Part shown: piece by piece, positions 35,576-46,034 of the stretch
How positions within the stretch are numbered: position 1 is the stretch's first letter
Layout: each line of letters begins with the position of its first letter
Assembly: GCF_032842945.2 (NCBI RefSeq)
Contig: NZ_CP146606.1
Location: 2,174,501-2,238,500, forward strand
Source of the DNA: Roseovarius sp. W115
GTDB taxonomy: Bacteria > Pseudomonadota > Alphaproteobacteria > Rhodobacterales > Rhodobacteraceae
Length of the DNA: 64,000 nucleotides
Direction: 5' to 3'
Position numbers and translations under genes: made by a program
Notes under the pieces: model-generated
The model's input: only the letters and a program-made list of their open reading frames with translations
Told to the model about the DNA's origin: nothing
Database searches by the model: none

Positions 35576-35947
35576 ATGCCAACGATCCAACAGCTGATCC
35601 GCAAACCGCGGCAGCCCAAAGTCCGATCCACCAAGTCGCTGCACCTTCAGGGGTGCCCGCAGAAACGTGGCGTGTGCACACGCGTCTACACCACCACACC
35701 GAAAAAGCCGAACTCGGCGATGCGGAAAGTGGCCAAGGTGCGCCTGACCAACGGGTTCGAGGTGATCAGCTATATCCCAGGTGAAAGCCACAACCTTCAG
35801 GAGCACTCTGTGGTTCTGATCCGGGGTGGCCGGGTGAAAGACCTTCCTGGTGTTCGTTACCACATTCTTCGCGGCGTTCTGGATACCCAAGGCGTCAAAG
35901 ATCGTAAGCAGCGTCGTTCGAAATACGGCGCCAAGCGTCCTAAGTAA
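35576..35947 (+). CDS. rpsL: 30S ribosomal protein S12
   Basis: S12 is a decoding-centre protein and the classic target of streptomycin resistance. The 123-residue product starts [20 protein letters not shown] and has the conserved loop [19 protein letters not shown], with the wild-type lysine at the position usually numbered 43 (PKKPNSA), and [20 protein letters not shown] including the lysine/arginine-rich second loop [13 protein letters not shown]. It is first in rpsL-rpsG-fusA-tuf and is 12 bases from rpsG. No unusual features. Confidence 0.98.
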   Translation: MPTIQQLIRKPRQPKVRSTKSLHLQGCPQKRGVCTRVYTTTPKKPNSAMRKVAKVRLTNGFEVISYIPGESHNLQEHSVVLIRGGRVKDLPGVRYHILRGVLDTQGVKDRKQRRSKYGAKRPK

Positions 35948-36430
<483 letters not shown>

Positions 36431-36450
36431 ACCTTTAGAGGCATTAGACC

Positions 36451-38568
36451 ATGGCACGCGATTATCCGCTCGACCGTTACCGCAACTTTGGCATTATGGC
36501 CCATATCGATGCAGGCAAGACCACCTGCTCGGAACGGATCCTGTACTACACCGGCAAATCCCACAATATTGGTGAGGTGCACGATGGTGCGGCCACCATG
36601 GACTGGATGGAGCAGGAGCAGGAGCGTGGGATCACCATCACATCTGCTGCGACCACCACATTCTGGGAGCGCACGGAAGATGGCCAGACGCCCGATTCCG
36701 AAAAGCACCGCCTGAACATCATCGACACCCCCGGCCACGTCGACTTCACCATCGAAGTTGAACGTTCGCTGGCCGTTCTGGACGGCGCGGTCTGTGTTCT
36801 GGATGGCAATGCGGGTGTTGAGCCACAGACCGAGACGGTGTGGCGTCAGGCCGACCGCTACAACGTTCCGCGGATGGTGTTCGTCAACAAGATGGACAAG
36901 ATCGGTGCCGACTTCTTCAATTGTGTGAAGATGATCGAAGAGCGCACTGGTGCGCGTCCTGTGCCGATCGGTATCCCGATTGGCTCTGAAAGCGATCTGG
37001 AAGGTCTGGTTGACCTGGTGACCATGGAAGAGTGGCTGTGGCAGGGTGAAGACCTGGGCGCGAGCTGGGTCAAAGCACCCATTCGCGACGGCCTGCAGGA
37101 CATGGCCAACGAGTGGCGTGAGAAGATGATCGAAGCCGCCGTCGAGCAAGACGACGACGCGATGGAGGCCTATCTGGAAGGCAACGAGCCTGACGTGCCA
37201 ACGCTGCGCAAACTGCTGCGCAAGGGCACGCTGGCGCTGGACTTTGTTCCGGTTCTGGGTGGCTCTGCTTTCAAGAACAAAGGCGTTCAGCCGCTGCTTA
37301 ACGCTGTGATTGACTATCTGCCCAGCCCGCTGGATGTGGTCGACTATATGGGCTTTAAGCCAGGTGACGAAAACGAAGAGCGCAACATTGCCCGCCGGGC
37401 AGATGACAATATGGCGTTCTCGGGCCTTGCCTTCAAAATCATGAACGACCCGTTTGTCGGCTCGCTGACCTTCACCCGCATCTATTCGGGCGTCCTGAAC
37501 AAGGGCGGCTCGATGCTGAACTCGACCAAAGGCAAGAAAGAGCGCGTTGGTCGGATGATGATGATGCACTCCAACAACCGTGAAGAGATCGAAGAGGCAT
37601 TTGCCGGCGACATCATCGCGCTTGCGGGTCTGAAAGACACCACAACCGGTGACACGCTCTGTGACGAGAAGGATCCAGTGGTTCTCGAAACCATGACTTT
37701 CCCCGATCCGGTGATCGAGATCGCGGTTGAGCCAAAGACCAAAGGCGACCAAGAGAAAATGTCTCAGGGTCTGGCGCGTCTGGCGGCAGAAGATCCGTCC
37801 TTCCGTGTGGAAACTGACTTGGAGTCCGGTCAGACCATCATGAAAGGCATGGGCGAACTGCACCTCGACATTCTGGTGGATCGTCTAAAGCGTGAATTCA
37901 AGGTTGAGGCCAATATCGGTGCGCCTCAGGTGGCCTATCGTGAGACCATCTCTCATGAGGTCGAGCATACTTACACCCACAAGAAACAGTCGGGTGGATC
38001 AGGTCAGTTCGCCGAGGTGAAAATGATCATCACGCCGACCGAAGCGGGCGAAGGGTACTCGTTCGAGAGCCGCATCGTCGGGGGTGCCGTGCCTAAGGAA
38101 TACATCCCGGGTGTGGAAAAAGGCATCGAGAGCGTTATGGACAGCGGTCCTCTGGCTGGCTTCCCTGTGATCGATTTTAAGGTTGCTCTGATCGACGGTA
38201 AGTTCCACGATGTGGACTCCAGCGTCATGGCGTTTGAGATTGCCGGACGTATGGGTATGCGCGAAGGCCTGAAAAAGGCGGGCGCGAAACTGCTTGAGCC
38301 GATCATGAAGGTCGAGGTGATCACGCCGGAAGAATACACCGGTGGCATCATTGGTGACCTGACATCTCGCCGTGGTCAGGTGTCCGGACAAGAGCCACGC
38401 GGCAACGCGATTGCGATCAACGCAAACGTGCCGCTGGCGAACATGTTCGGTTACATCAACACGCTGCGTTCGATGTCGTCGGGCCGCGCCCAGTTCACCA
38501 TGCAGTTCTCGCATTACGAACCGGTGCCATCGAATATCTCGGAAGAGATTCAGTCGAAATACGCATAA
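36451..38568 (+). CDS. fusA: Elongation factor G
   Basis: EF-G drives translocation. The 705-residue GTPase has G1 AHIDAGKTT (residues 17-25), the switch I segment [15 protein letters not shown]3 [21 protein letters not shown]4 [10 protein letters not shown], and the C-terminal domain IV loop [14 protein letters not shown]. It ends [11 protein letters not shown]. It is third in the str operon; an 83-base gap holding a palindromic repeat separates it from tuf. Confidence 0.98.
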   Translation: MARDYPLDRYRNFGIMAHIDAGKTTCSERILYYTGKSHNIGEVHDGAATMDWMEQEQERGITITSAATTTFWERTEDGQTPDSEKHRLNIIDTPGHVDFTIEVERSLAVLDGAVCVLDGNAGVEPQTETVWRQADRYNVPRMVFVNKMDKIGADFFNCVKMIEERTGARPVPIGIPIGSESDLEGLVDLVTMEEWLWQGEDLGASWVKAPIRDGLQDMANEWREKMIEAAVEQDDDAMEAYLEGNEPDVPTLRKLLRKGTLALDFVPVLGGSAFKNKGVQPLLNAVIDYLPSPLDVVDYMGFKPGDENEERNIARRADDNMAFSGLAFKIMNDPFVGSLTFTRIYSGVLNKGGSMLNSTKGKKERVGRMMMMHSNNREEIEEAFAGDIIALAGLKDTTTGDTLCDEKDPVVLETMTFPDPVIEIAVEPKTKGDQEKMSQGLARLAAEDPSFRVETDLESGQTIMKGMGELHLDILVDRLKREFKVEANIGAPQVAYRETISHEVEHTYTHKKQSGGSGQFAEVKMIITPTEAGEGYSFESRIVGGAVPKEYIPGVEKGIESVMDSGPLAGFPVIDFKVALIDGKFHDVDSSVMAFEIAGRMGMREGLKKAGAKLLEPIMKVEVITPEEYTGGIIGDLTSRRGQVSGQEPRGNAIAINANVPLANMFGYINTLRSMSSGRAQFTMQFSHYEPVPSNISEEIQSKYA

Positions 38569-38571
38569 CCC

Positions 38572-38628
38572 GGGTGGCGGGGTGAACCCCGCCCTACCCA
38601 CCACCGTAGGGTGGGATTTTATCCCACC
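38572..38628. repeat. GTAGGGTGGG-type palindromic repeat, copy 1 (fusA-tuf gap)
   Basis: Two hairpin arms, GGCGGGGTGAACCCCGCC and GTGGGATTTTATCCCAC, flank a CCCTAC...GTAGGG core, forming a composite palindrome. A related short form is at 45967-45990 and a full form at 54411-54464. The element begins 4 bases after the fusA stop. It may stabilise or end transcripts between fusA and tuf; that is inference. Confidence 0.75.
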
Positions 38629-38651
38629 ATCCGCAAAGACAGGAGGCCATC

Positions 38652-39827
38652 ATGGCAAAGGAAAAGTTTGACCGCACGAAGCCGCATGTGAACATTGGCA
38701 CGATTGGCCATGTTGATCATGGTAAGACGACGCTGACAGCTGCGATCACGAAGCAGTTTGGCGATTTTAAAGCCTATGACGAGATTGACGGCGCGCCGGA
38801 AGAGAAGGCGCGGGGGATCACCATTTCGACGGCGCATGTTGAGTATGAGACGGAGAACCGTCACTACGCGCATGTCGACTGCCCCGGCCACGCGGACTAC
38901 GTCAAGAACATGATCACCGGTGCGGCGCAGATGGACGGCGCGATCCTGGTTGTGAACGCGGCCGACGGCCCGATGCCCCAGACGCGCGAGCACATCCTTC
39001 TGGGCCGTCAGGTTGGCATCCCCTACATGGTTGTCTTCATGAACAAGGTGGACCAGGTCGACGACGAAGAGCTTCTGGAACTGGTGGAAATGGAAATCCG
39101 CGAGCTTCTGAGCTCGTATGAGTATCCTGGCGACGACATTCCGATCATTGCTGGTTCGGCTCTTGCCGCTCTGGAAGGTCGCGACGACAACATCGGGTCC
39201 GAAAAGATCTCTGAGCTGATGGCGGCTGTGGATGAGTATATCCCGACGCCTGCGCGGGCTGTGGATCAGCCGTTCCTGATGCCGATTGAGGACGTGTTCT
39301 CGATCTCGGGCCGCGGCACGGTTGTGACCGGCCGTGTGGAGCGCGGTGTGATCAATGTGGGTGATGAGATTGAGATTGTCGGCATCCGCGACACCACCAA
39401 GACGACCTGCACCGGCGTTGAGATGTTCCGCAAACTTCTCGACCGTGGTGAAGCGGGCGACAACATTGGCGCACTTCTGCGCGGTGTGGACCGTGAAGGT
39501 GTTGAGCGGGGTCAGGTTCTGTGTAAGCCGGGCTCGGTGACACCGCACACCAAGTTCGAGGCGGAAGCCTATATCCTGACCAAGGATGAGGGGGGCCGTC
39601 ACACGCCGTTCTTCGCCAACTACCGTCCGCAGTTCTACTTCCGGACCACGGATGTAACCGGCACGGTTGAGCTTCCCAGCGGCACCGAGATGGTGATGCC
39701 GGGCGACAACCTGAAGTTCAACGTGGAGCTGATCGCGCCGATCGCGATGGAAAACGGCCTGCGCTTTGCCATCCGCGAAGGCGGCCGTACCGTCGGCGCC
39801 GGCGTCGTGTCCAAAATCATCGAGTGA
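38652..39827 (+). CDS. tuf: Elongation factor Tu
   Basis: EF-Tu delivers aminoacyl-tRNA. The 391-residue GTPase has [16 protein letters not shown] (near residues 19-34), [33 protein letters not shown] and [15 protein letters not shown]. Domain II/III motifs such as [18 protein letters not shown] and [19 protein letters not shown] are complete. A second tuf copy commonly lies upstream of secE-nusG in such genomes, but that part is outside the window. A terminator follows at 39841, so rpsJ starts a new unit or is reached by read-through. Confidence 0.99.
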   Translation: MAKEKFDRTKPHVNIGTIGHVDHGKTTLTAAITKQFGDFKAYDEIDGAPEEKARGITISTAHVEYETENRHYAHVDCPGHADYVKNMITGAAQMDGAILVVNAADGPMPQTREHILLGRQVGIPYMVVFMNKVDQVDDEELLELVEMEIRELLSSYEYPGDDIPIIAGSALAALEGRDDNIGSEKISELMAAVDEYIPTPARAVDQPFLMPIEDVFSISGRGTVVTGRVERGVINVGDEIEIVGIRDTTKTTCTGVEMFRKLLDRGEAGDNIGALLRGVDREGVERGQVLCKPGSVTPHTKFEAEAYILTKDEGGRHTPFFANYRPQFYFRTTDVTGTVELPSGTEMVMPGDNLKFNVELIAPIAMENGLRFAIREGGRTVGAGVVSKIIE

Positions 39828-39840
39828 TGTAAACAAATTG

Positions 39841-39869
39841 GGGTGCGTGCAAGCGCACCCTTTCATTTT
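39841..39869 (+). terminator. Intrinsic terminator of tuf
   Basis: GGGTGCG pairs with CGCACCC around a TGCAAG loop and is followed by TTTCATTTT, 14 bases after the tuf stop. The stem is 7 bp, so it is moderately strong. Confidence 0.75.
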
Positions 39870-39936
39870 GGCGCGACGAAGCGCGGCAATCCCGCCTCTC
39901 TTCCTCTCCGCTTGAACCCTTTGAGGGATAAGAACA

Positions 39937-40251
39937 ATGGCCGTTCAAAGCCAAAACATCCGCATCCGCCTGAAGGCGTTTGATTATCGTGTGCTGGACG
40001 CCAGCACGCAGGAAATCGTCAACACGGCCAAACGGACCGGAGCAGACGTACGTGGACCCATTCCACTGCCGAACAAGATCGAAAAATTCACTGTTCTGCG
40101 TGGTCCCCACGTCAACAAGAAATCGCGCGACCAGTTCGAGATCCGCACGCATAAGCGTCTCTTGGACATCGTTGATCCCACACCGCAGACCGTCGATGCG
40201 CTCATGAAGCTCGACCTGGCCGCTGGTGTGGACGTGCAAATCTCGGTCTAA
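39937..40251 (+). CDS. rpsJ: 30S ribosomal protein S10
   Basis: S10 is a head protein and the NusB/NusG partner in antitermination. The 104-residue product has [40 protein letters not shown] and [20 protein letters not shown], all conserved. Length is ordinary (102-105 residues). It begins the S10 operon; rplC follows after 12 bases. An S10 leader would be expected in the roughly 70 bases between the tuf terminator and rpsJ, but I see no strong structure there. Confidence 0.98.
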   Translation: MAVQSQNIRIRLKAFDYRVLDASTQEIVNTAKRTGADVRGPIPLPNKIEKFTVLRGPHVNKKSRDQFEIRTHKRLLDIVDPTPQTVDALMKLDLAAGVDVQISV

Positions 40252-40263
40252 GGGGGCTTCGAT

Positions 40264-41133
40264 ATGTTGCGCTCTGGTGTGATCGCAAAGAAAGTCGGCA
40301 TGACCCGGCTTTTCATGGAGGACGGCAAGCAGATTCCTGTGACCGTGCTTCAACTGGACAAACTACAGGTCGTGGCTCAGCGCACGCCCGACGCACACGG
40401 CTATGCCGCTGTGCAGTTGGGTGCCGGCTCGGCCAAGGCAAAGCGAACTTCAAAGGCCATGCGGGGTCATTTCTCGGCGGCGAAGGTGGAACCCAAGCGC
40501 AAGGTTGCGGAATTCCGCGTTGCGCCTGAGAACATGATCGCTGTGGGGGAAGAGATTACTGCGAACCACTACTTTGAGGGTCAGTTCGTTGATGTCTCGG
40601 GCACGTCGATTGGTAAAGGTTTTGCTGGCGCCATGAAACGCCACAACTTTGGCGGTTTGCGCGCCACGCACGGTGTGTCGATCAGCCACCGTTCGCACGG
40701 CTCAACCGGACAATGTCAGGATCCGGGCCGCGTGTTCAAAGGCAAAAAGATGGCCGGCCATATGGGGGCTGCCCGCGTGACCACCCAAAACTTGCAAGTG
40801 GTGCGTACCGATGCCGACCGTGGCCTGATCATGGTCAAGGGCGCTGTTCCAGGCTCCAAAGGCGGTTGGGTGACGATCAAGGATGCGGTGAAAAAGCCGT
40901 TCCCAGAGAACGCCATTCTGCCGGCTGCCTTGAAATCCGCCGCTGCCGAAGCTGAAAAAGCCGCTGAGGAAGCTGCGGCCGCGGCCGCAGCTGAAGCAGA
41001 AGCCGCTGCAGCAGCGGCCGCCGAAGCAGAGCAAGCCGCGATGGAAGCGGCTGAGGCGGACGAGGCCAAGATCGATACCGTGGCCGAGGCAGAAGCTGCT
41101 GAAGCTGAAGAGAAGAAGGACGGTGAGGCATGA
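40264..41133 (+). CDS. rplC: 50S ribosomal protein L3 with long Ala/Glu-rich tail
   Basis: L3 is an early assembly protein near the peptidyl-transferase centre. Residues 1-209 or so are ordinary ([37 protein letters not shown] with the loop glutamine, [14 protein letters not shown]). From about residue 218 an extension of roughly 70 residues is almost only Ala, Glu and Lys ([19 protein letters not shown] and onward), probably a charged helix, ending EEKKDGEA. The encoding DNA is a run of GCN/GAN codons (40945-41130). The ATG lies 12 bases after rpsJ, and its stop overlaps rplD by 4 bases. I think tails of this kind occur in relatives but this is unusually long. Confidence 0.95.
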   Translation: MLRSGVIAKKVGMTRLFMEDGKQIPVTVLQLDKLQVVAQRTPDAHGYAAVQLGAGSAKAKRTSKAMRGHFSAAKVEPKRKVAEFRVAPENMIAVGEEITANHYFEGQFVDVSGTSIGKGFAGAMKRHNFGGLRATHGVSISHRSHGSTGQCQDPGRVFKGKKMAGHMGAARVTTQNLQVVRTDADRGLIMVKGAVPGSKGGWVTIKDAVKKPFPENAILPAALKSAAAEAEKAAEEAAAAAAAEAEAAAAAAAEAEQAAMEAAEADEAKIDTVAEAEAAEAEEKKDGEA

Positions 41134-41747
41134 AACTCGACGTGATCAAACTCGACGGCAAGAAAGCCGGATCGGTCGATCTGGGCGAAGAGATCTTTGG
41201 TCTCGAACCCCGCGCCGATATCCTGCACCGCGTCGTCCGCTGGCAGCGCAACAAGGCGCAGGCTGGTACGCATAAGGTCAAGACACGGTCGGAGACCAGC
41301 TACTCGACCAAGAAGATCTATCGCCAGAAGGGCACCGGTGGCGCACGCCACGGGGACCGGAACGCGCCGATCTTCCGCAAGGGTGGTATCTACAAGGGTC
41401 CGACCCCGCGCAGCCACGCGCATGACCTGCCCAAGAAGGTCCGTATGTTGGGTCTTAAGCACGCTCTGTCGGCCAAGGCCAAGGCAGGTGAGCTTGTGGT
41501 GCTGGACGCCGCCGATTCCAAAGGCAAGACCAAGGACTTGGCCAAACAGGTCAAGGATCTGGGCTGGAAGCGGGCTTTGGTGATCGACGGGGCCGAGGTC
41601 AATGAAGGGTTTGCCAAAGCGGCGGCCAACATCGACGGTCTCGACGTGCTGCCAAGCATGGGCGCAAACGTATATGACATCCTGCGCCGCGACACGCTTG
41701 TGTTGACCAAAGCAGGGGTCGAAGCATTGGAGGCGCGACTGAAATGA
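41130..41747 (+). CDS. rplD: 50S ribosomal protein L4
   Basis: L4 lines the exit tunnel and in E. coli represses the S10 operon. The 205-residue product has the conserved internal loop [20 protein letters not shown] followed by [15 protein letters not shown], and [20 protein letters not shown] at the C-terminus. It overlaps rplC (ATGA) and rplW (ATGA), both by 4 bases, showing tight translational coupling. Normal in length and motifs. Confidence 0.97.
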   Translation: MKLDVIKLDGKKAGSVDLGEEIFGLEPRADILHRVVRWQRNKAQAGTHKVKTRSETSYSTKKIYRQKGTGGARHGDRNAPIFRKGGIYKGPTPRSHAHDLPKKVRMLGLKHALSAKAKAGELVVLDAADSKGKTKDLAKQVKDLGWKRALVIDGAEVNEGFAKAAANIDGLDVLPSMGANVYDILRRDTLVLTKAGVEALEARLK

Positions 41748-42040
41748 GCGCGAAACCAGAACATTACGACGTGATCCGCAAGCCGATCATCACCGAGAAA
41801 GCCACGATGGCCTCTGAGGCCAACGCGGTTGTGTTCGAGGTGGCGATTGACGCGGCCAAACCGCAGATCAAAGAGGCCGTTGAGGCGCTCTTTGGTGTGA
41901 AGGTGAAGGCGGTCAATACGGCGATCACCAAAGGCAAAGTCAAACGTTTCCGCGGCCAGATGGGCAAACGGAAAGACGTGAAGAAAGCCTATGTGACGCT
42001 GGAAGAAGGCAACACGATCGACGTGACCACTGGTTTGTAG
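41744..42040 (+). CDS. rplW: 50S ribosomal protein L23
   Basis: L23 lies at the tunnel exit and docks trigger factor and SRP. The 98-residue product has [40 protein letters not shown] and [21 protein letters not shown]. Normal length. In most bacteria rplB follows at once; here a 1286-base gap with a terminator, palindromes and an AT-rich gene separates them. Confidence 0.97.
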   Translation: MSAKPEHYDVIRKPIITEKATMASEANAVVFEVAIDAAKPQIKEAVEALFGVKVKAVNTAITKGKVKRFRGQMGKRKDVKKAYVTLEEGNTIDVTTGL

Positions 42041-42048
42041 GCAAACCC

Positions 42049-42069
42049 GTCCCGGTCTTGAACCGGGAC
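42049..42069. repeat. 8-5-8 palindrome, copy 1
   Basis: GTCCCGGT-CTTGA-ACCGGGAC, a perfect 8-bp stem with 5-nt loop, starts 8 bases after the rplW stop. It has the same architecture as the element at 42104 and is close to the one at 43185. No T run follows. Confidence 0.7.
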
Positions 42070-42103
42070 CTCGCATCGCTTGGTGGTGCGTTTAGTGAGA
42101 GAG

Positions 42104-42124
42104 GCCCCGGATCATGTCCGGGGC
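42104..42124. repeat. 8-5-8 palindrome, copy 2
   Basis: GCCCCGGA-TCATG-TCCGGGGC is again a perfect 8-bp stem with 5-nt loop. Together with 42049-42069 it forms a pair of stem-loops before the terminator at 42137. Confidence 0.7.
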
Positions 42125-42136
42125 GCGAATTTCTGG

Positions 42137-42168
42137 AAACCCCGGCTGCGTAAGTGGTCGGGGTTTTT
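42137..42168 (+). terminator. Intrinsic terminator after rplW
   Basis: AAACCCCG pairs with CGGGGTTT around a 14-nt loop and runs into TTTTT. It ends the rpsJ-rplC-rplD-rplW unit and separates it from rplB. Confidence 0.8.
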
Positions 42169-42219
42169 ATCGACGCTACGCTCTAAGTAACTTCCAAGTC
42201 CCCCAAGGTTTAGTCTCAG

Positions 42220-42936
42220 TTGTTTGTCTTCAAAAGAAACTTGTCAGGGCAGTGCTTCCTCTGTGGTTCAGGTGAACGGCTTACTGGAGAGCACAAGATA
42301 AAGCGATCTTTGCTACGCATGCATTCGGTAAACGAACGTATGGAATTGCACAACGTAACCTTTAAACGTCCAAAACTCGCCCAAAGCGTAAAATCTAGGG
42401 TTTTTCATTTTACGTCAAAAATTTGCGAAAACTGCAACACGAACCTCACTCAATCAGCAGATAATGGTTTCGAGCGGTTCCACAGACAATTGGTCTGTGG
42501 ATTAGACACTTTAAGACCGAAGCTCGTAGATGGTTACGTTACCGAAGGCGACTTTTTTGACAACACTGCCGAAGAAGTCTTTAGATATTTTGCGAAGCTG
42601 TTATGCGGCTTCATGGCAGACTCCAATGGGCCAAGGCCTAAGTCCATAGCTGCATTTGCAATCGGAAGCGCATCGCACAACCCTGTATTCTTGAGTATTC
42701 GCGTTGCAGATTGCGGAAGTAACAACCCTTCTCAAGTTGCTGCGCACGGTGGCTTGATGGGGCTCCTCGACAAAAAACAGAGATTTGTGAACCGTTTGAT
42801 ATGCTCTTTAACTTTGGGCCCTGTTACTTACGAGTTTTGGGTTCAATTGCGGTGGTTTGCGCGACTAGAGTTAACGCTTTTCCATCAGTATTTTCTTGAG
42901 CATTGCAGAGCATCAGTAGATGGAAACATGTTATGA
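42220..42936 (+). CDS. AT-rich accessory gene, possible HNH-nuclease-like protein
   Basis: I do not recognise a family with confidence. The roughly 238-residue product has an N-terminal CFLCGSGERLTGEHKIKRSL, resembling the C-x2-C plus E-H start of HNH nucleases, and 45 residues later KICENCNTNLTQSADNGFER, resembling the C-x2-C-N end of such a domain. The remaining 160 residues, with RFVNRLICSLTLGP and WVQLRWFARLELTLFHQY, are unassigned. The gene is strikingly AT-rich compared with the ribosomal genes around it and breaks rplW from rplB, so it was probably acquired horizontally. The start is uncertain: TTG 42220 keeps the zinc knuckle. Confidence 0.55.
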   Translation: MFVFKRNLSGQCFLCGSGERLTGEHKIKRSLLRMHSVNERMELHNVTFKRPKLAQSVKSRVFHFTSKICENCNTNLTQSADNGFERFHRQLVCGLDTLRPKLVDGYVTEGDFFDNTAEEVFRYFAKLLCGFMADSNGPRPKSIAAFAIGSASHNPVFLSIRVADCGSNNPSQVAAHGGLMGLLDKKQRFVNRLICSLTLGPVTYEFWVQLRWFARLELTLFHQYFLEHCRASVDGNML

Positions 42937-43052
42937 TTGCTTGGCGAGATTTTCAAAAATGAAGGCCGATAAGTCTGTTGCAAGGATCATTGAAGCACTG
43001 CGGTCCAACTGACACACTAGCCGAGTTCGCGCGGCTTTCCACTCTGCATCCT

Positions 43053-43116
43053 GTCATCCCCGACTTGATCGGGGATCTCCTGGCCAAGTGGTCCTCGGAT
43101 CAAGCCCGGGGATGAC
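43053..43116. repeat. GTCATCCCCG...CGGGGATGAC palindromic repeat
   Basis: A 64-base element begins GTCATCCCCG and ends CGGGGATGAC, with inner stems CCCCGACTTGATCGGGG and a TCGGATCAAGCCCGGGG segment. This type is common between genes in alphaproteobacteria. It lies between the accessory gene and rplB. Confidence 0.7.
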
Positions 43117-43184
43117 GGCGTGGAGTTTCTCACCCAGCCCCCTTGACCCGCCCCCTCTCTTTCGTAAACGACCCCATCGGCAAG

Positions 43185-43204
43185 GCCCCGGATTCGTCCG
43201 GGGC
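43185..43204. repeat. 8-4-8 palindrome, copy 3
   Basis: GCCCCGGA-TTCG-TCCGGGGC has the same arms as the element at 42104 but a TTCG loop. It lies before rplB. The arms match exactly, pointing to a small family. Confidence 0.65.
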
Positions 43205-43226
43205 TGTGCTTTTGGTCGTAAGACCA

Positions 43227-43257
43227 TTTCAGCCGGGCACCTCCGGGGGCCTATACT
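43227..43257 (+). promoter_or_regulatory. Possible promoter for the rplB block
   Basis: TATACT at 43252-43257 lies 70 bases before rplB and sits in the same CTATAC context as the promoters at 35338, 50875 and 62295. The -35 is poor (TTTCAG at 43227 with a 19-base spacer), so confidence is low. Confidence 0.3.
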
Positions 43258-43326
43258 CGGTGGATAGCAATCCACCTTACATAGCGGATCACATGGTTCG
43301 CGTTTGCTAAACGGAAGACAGAAAGC

Positions 43327-44169
43327 ATGGCACTTAAGTCGTATAAGCCAACGACGCCGGGCCAGCGCGGGCTGGTGCTGATCGACCGTTCGGAGCTGTA
43401 TAAAGGACGCCCCGTCAAGGCCCTTACTGAGGGTTTGACGAAATCGGGCGGCCGGAACAACACCGGGCGGATTACCTCACGTCGTCGTGGGGGAGGCGCG
43501 AAACGCCTTTACCGGATCGTTGATTTCAAACGTCGTAAATTTGATGTGGCGGCCACCGTTGAACGGATCGAGTATGACCCGAACCGGACCGCGTTCATCG
43601 CTCTTGTGAAATATGATGATGGCGAGCAGGCCTATATCCTGGCCCCTCAGCGTCTGGCGGTCGGTGACAAGGTCATCGCGAGCGCCAAGGCCGACATCAA
43701 GCCGGGCAACGCAATGCCGTTCTCGGGCATGCCCATCGGCACAATCATCCACAACATTGAACTCAAGCCAGGCAAAGGCGGTCAGATCGCCCGTGCCGCA
43801 GGCACCTATGCGCAATTCGTGGGTCGCGATGGCGGCTACGCTCAGATCCGTCTGAGCTCGGGTGAGCTTCGTATGGTCCGCCAGGAATGCATGGCCACAG
43901 TCGGTGCGGTATCGAACCCTGACAACTCAAACCAGAACTACGGTAAAGCCGGCCGGATGCGCCATAAAGGCATTCGTCCATCTGTACGTGGTGTGGTTAT
44001 GAACCCGATCGATCACCCGCATGGTGGTGGTGAGGGCCGGACCTCTGGTGGTCGTCACCCGGTGACCCCATGGGGCAAGCCGACCAAAGGGGCACGCACC
44101 CGCAACAAGAACAAGGCGTCGCAGAAGCTTATTATCCGCTCGCGTCACGCCAAGAAGAAGGGCCGTTAA
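43327..44169 (+). CDS. rplB: 50S ribosomal protein L2
   Basis: L2 is a core 23S rRNA binder required for peptidyl transfer and subunit joining. The 280-residue product has [40 protein letters not shown] basic regions, and the highly conserved [20 protein letters not shown] containing the histidine near residue 229. Normal length. It is the first gene of rplB-rpsS-rplV-rpsC-rplP and is 3 bases from rpsS. Confidence 0.98.
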   Translation: MALKSYKPTTPGQRGLVLIDRSELYKGRPVKALTEGLTKSGGRNNTGRITSRRRGGGAKRLYRIVDFKRRKFDVAATVERIEYDPNRTAFIALVKYDDGEQAYILAPQRLAVGDKVIASAKADIKPGNAMPFSGMPIGTIIHNIELKPGKGGQIARAAGTYAQFVGRDGGYAQIRLSSGELRMVRQECMATVGAVSNPDNSNQNYGKAGRMRHKGIRPSVRGVVMNPIDHPHGGGEGRTSGGRHPVTPWGKPTKGARTRNKNKASQKLIIRSRHAKKKGR

Positions 44170-44172
44170 CAT

Positions 44173-44451
44173 ATGAGCCGCTCAGTCTGGAAAGGCCCTT
44201 TTGTGGATGCTTACGTGCTGAAGAAAGCCGAAGCCTCGCGCGAAAGCGGTCGCAATGAAGTCATCAAAATCTGGTCGCGTCGCTCGACGATCCTGCCCCA
44301 GTTCGTGGGTCTGACGTTTGGCGTCTACAACGGTCAGAAACATATCCCCGTCAACGTGTCGGAAGATATGATTGGTCAGAAATTCGGCGAATACGCACCG
44401 ACCCGTACCTATTACGGTCATGCAGCCGACAAAAAAGCGAAACGGAAGTAA
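44173..44451 (+). CDS. rpsS: 30S ribosomal protein S19
   Basis: S19 pairs with S13 in the 30S head. The 92-residue product has [40 protein letters not shown] and [20 protein letters not shown], then [19 protein letters not shown] end. Normal length and spacing (3 bases after rplB, 3 before rplV). Confidence 0.98.
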   Translation: MSRSVWKGPFVDAYVLKKAEASRESGRNEVIKIWSRRSTILPQFVGLTFGVYNGQKHIPVNVSEDMIGQKFGEYAPTRTYYGHAADKKAKRK

Positions 44452-44454
44452 GTC

Positions 44455-44835
44455 ATGGGCAAGGAAAAGAACCCCCGCCGCGTGGCTGAAAACGAAGCAA
44501 TGGCAAAACTGCGCATGCTTCGGACCAGCCCGCAGAAACTGAACCTGGTTGCGGCCATGATCCGTGGCAAGAAGGTCGACAAGGCTCTGAATGACCTGAC
44601 CTTCTCGAACAAGCGGATTGCCGAGGACGTGAAGAAATGCCTTCAGTCAGCGATTGCCAATGCCGAGAACAACCACAACCTGGATGTGGATGAGTTGATC
44701 GTGGCAGAGGCCTATGTTGGCAAGAACCTGATCATGAAACGCGGGCGTCCGCGGGCGCGTGGCCGGTTTGGTCGCATTCTGAAGCCGTTTTCCGAACTCA
44801 CCATCAAGGTGCGTGAAGTTGAGGAGCAAGCCTAA
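44455..44835 (+). CDS. rplV: 50S ribosomal protein L22
   Basis: L22 lines the exit tunnel with its long beta-hairpin. The 126-residue product has a charged start ([20 protein letters not shown]), [20 protein letters not shown], and the hairpin-containing [20 protein letters not shown] with [19 protein letters not shown]. The stop overlaps the rpsC ATG (TAATG), which implies coupled translation. Nothing unusual. Confidence 0.97.
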   Translation: MGKEKNPRRVAENEAMAKLRMLRTSPQKLNLVAAMIRGKKVDKALNDLTFSNKRIAEDVKKCLQSAIANAENNHNLDVDELIVAEAYVGKNLIMKRGRPRARGRFGRILKPFSELTIKVREVEEQA

Positions 44836-45548
44836 TGGGAAATAAAGTCAATCCAATCGGCATGCGCCTTCAGGTCAACCGCACCTGGGACAGCCGCTGG
44901 TACGCCGATACCAAGGATTATGGTGATCTTCTGCTGGAAGACATCGCAATCCGTGAATTCATCAACAAAGAGTGCAAGCAAGCCGGCATCAGCCGTGTGA
45001 TCATAGAGCGCCCGCACAAGAAATGCCGCGTGACTGTGCACACGGCACGCCCGGGTGTCATCATCGGCAAGAAAGGGGCAGACATCGAAGGTCTGCGCCG
45101 CAAGCTTGCCAACATGACCGACAGCGAGCTGCACCTCAACGTGGTGGAAGTGCGCAAGCCCGAGCTGGATGCGGCCCTTGTGGGCGAAAGCATCGCGCAA
45201 CAGCTTGAGCGCCGTGTGTCGTTCCGTCGTGCCATGAAGCGCGCGGTTCAAAACGCCATGCGCATGGGCGCTCTGGGCATTCGTGTGAATGTGGCTGGTC
45301 GTCTGGGTGGTGCGGAAATCGCGCGGACCGAATGGTACCGTGAAGGTCGCGTGCCGCTTCATACTCTGCGTGCTGACATTGACTACGCGCCAACCGAGGC
45401 GGAGACGCCCTATGGCATCATCGGCATCAAGGTCTGGATCTTCAAAGGCGACATCATGGAGCACGATCCATCGGCCCGTGATCGCAAGGCGCAAGAGCTG
45501 CAGGACGGTCCCGCACCGCGCGGTGCTGGCGGCGGTCGGAGGAACTAA
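44835..45548 (+). CDS. rpsC: 30S ribosomal protein S3
   Basis: S3 forms the mRNA entry helicase with S4 and S5. The 237-residue product begins [20 protein letters not shown], has the KH-domain [20 protein letters not shown] near residues 72-91, and the conserved [24 protein letters not shown] segment, ending in a short Gly/Ala/Arg tail. It overlaps rplV by one base and is 2 bases from rplP. Confidence 0.97.
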   Translation: MGNKVNPIGMRLQVNRTWDSRWYADTKDYGDLLLEDIAIREFINKECKQAGISRVIIERPHKKCRVTVHTARPGVIIGKKGADIEGLRRKLANMTDSELHLNVVEVRKPELDAALVGESIAQQLERRVSFRRAMKRAVQNAMRMGALGIRVNVAGRLGGAEIARTEWYREGRVPLHTLRADIDYAPTEAETPYGIIGIKVWIFKGDIMEHDPSARDRKAQELQDGPAPRGAGGGRRN

Positions 45549-45550
45549 TC

Positions 45551-45964
45551 ATGCTTCAACCAAAGCGCACAAAATTCCGTAAACAGTTCAAGGGCCGCAT
45601 CAAAGGCGAAGCCAAGGGCGGGTCTGACCTGAACTTTGGCACATATGGCCTGAAGGCGACCCAGCCGGAGCGTGTCACCGCGCGCCAGATCGAGGCCGCA
45701 CGTCGTGCCATGACGCGTCACATGAAACGTCAGGGCCGTGTGTGGATCCGGATTTTCCCGGACACGCCTGTCACCGCCAAACCGATTGAGGTTCGGATGG
45801 GTAAAGGTAAAGGGTCTGTGGATCGCTGGGCCTGTAAGGTCAAGCCAGGCCGGATCATGTTCGAGATCGATGGCGTTGCAGAAGGCGTTGCCATGGAGGC
45901 TCTGCGCCTTGCGGCGATGAAGCTGCCGGTGAAAACCCGCGTGGTGGTTCGCGAGGACTGGTGA
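45551..45964 (+). CDS. rplP: 50S ribosomal protein L16
   Basis: L16 organises the A-site tRNA arm. The 137-residue product has [20 protein letters not shown], the loop [20 protein letters not shown] and [20 protein letters not shown]. The usual KMGKGKG/RMGKGKG loop is intact. Normally rpmC follows at once; here a 5-kb accessory stretch intervenes, and a terminator lies 35 bases downstream. Confidence 0.98.
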   Translation: MLQPKRTKFRKQFKGRIKGEAKGGSDLNFGTYGLKATQPERVTARQIEAARRAMTRHMKRQGRVWIRIFPDTPVTAKPIEVRMGKGKGSVDRWACKVKPGRIMFEIDGVAEGVAMEALRLAAMKLPVKTRVVVREDW

Positions 45965-45966
45965 TT

Positions 45967-45990
45967 GGTGGGGTGAAACCCCACCCTACG
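45967..45990. repeat. GTAGGGTGGG-type repeat, half copy (after rplP)
   Basis: GGTGGGGTGAAACCCCACCCTACG is one arm of the composite palindrome seen complete at 38572 and 54411. It lies immediately after the rplP stop. Confidence 0.65.
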
Positions 45991-45998
45991 ACATAGAG

Positions 45999-46029
45999 AA
46001 CCCCTGCTGAGAGATTGGCGGGGGTTTTT
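45999..46029 (+). terminator. Intrinsic terminator after rplP
   Basis: AACCCCTGC pairs with GCGGGGGTT (one T-G pair) around a 10-nt loop, followed by TTT. It ends the rplB-rplP block before the accessory island. Confidence 0.8.
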
Positions 46030-46034
46030 ACATT

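Noticed and set aside
40716..41462. A minus-strand frame of 248 residues opposite rplC-rplD
   Set aside because: It is a mirror of the Ala/Glu tail codons and lacks any motif or start signal.
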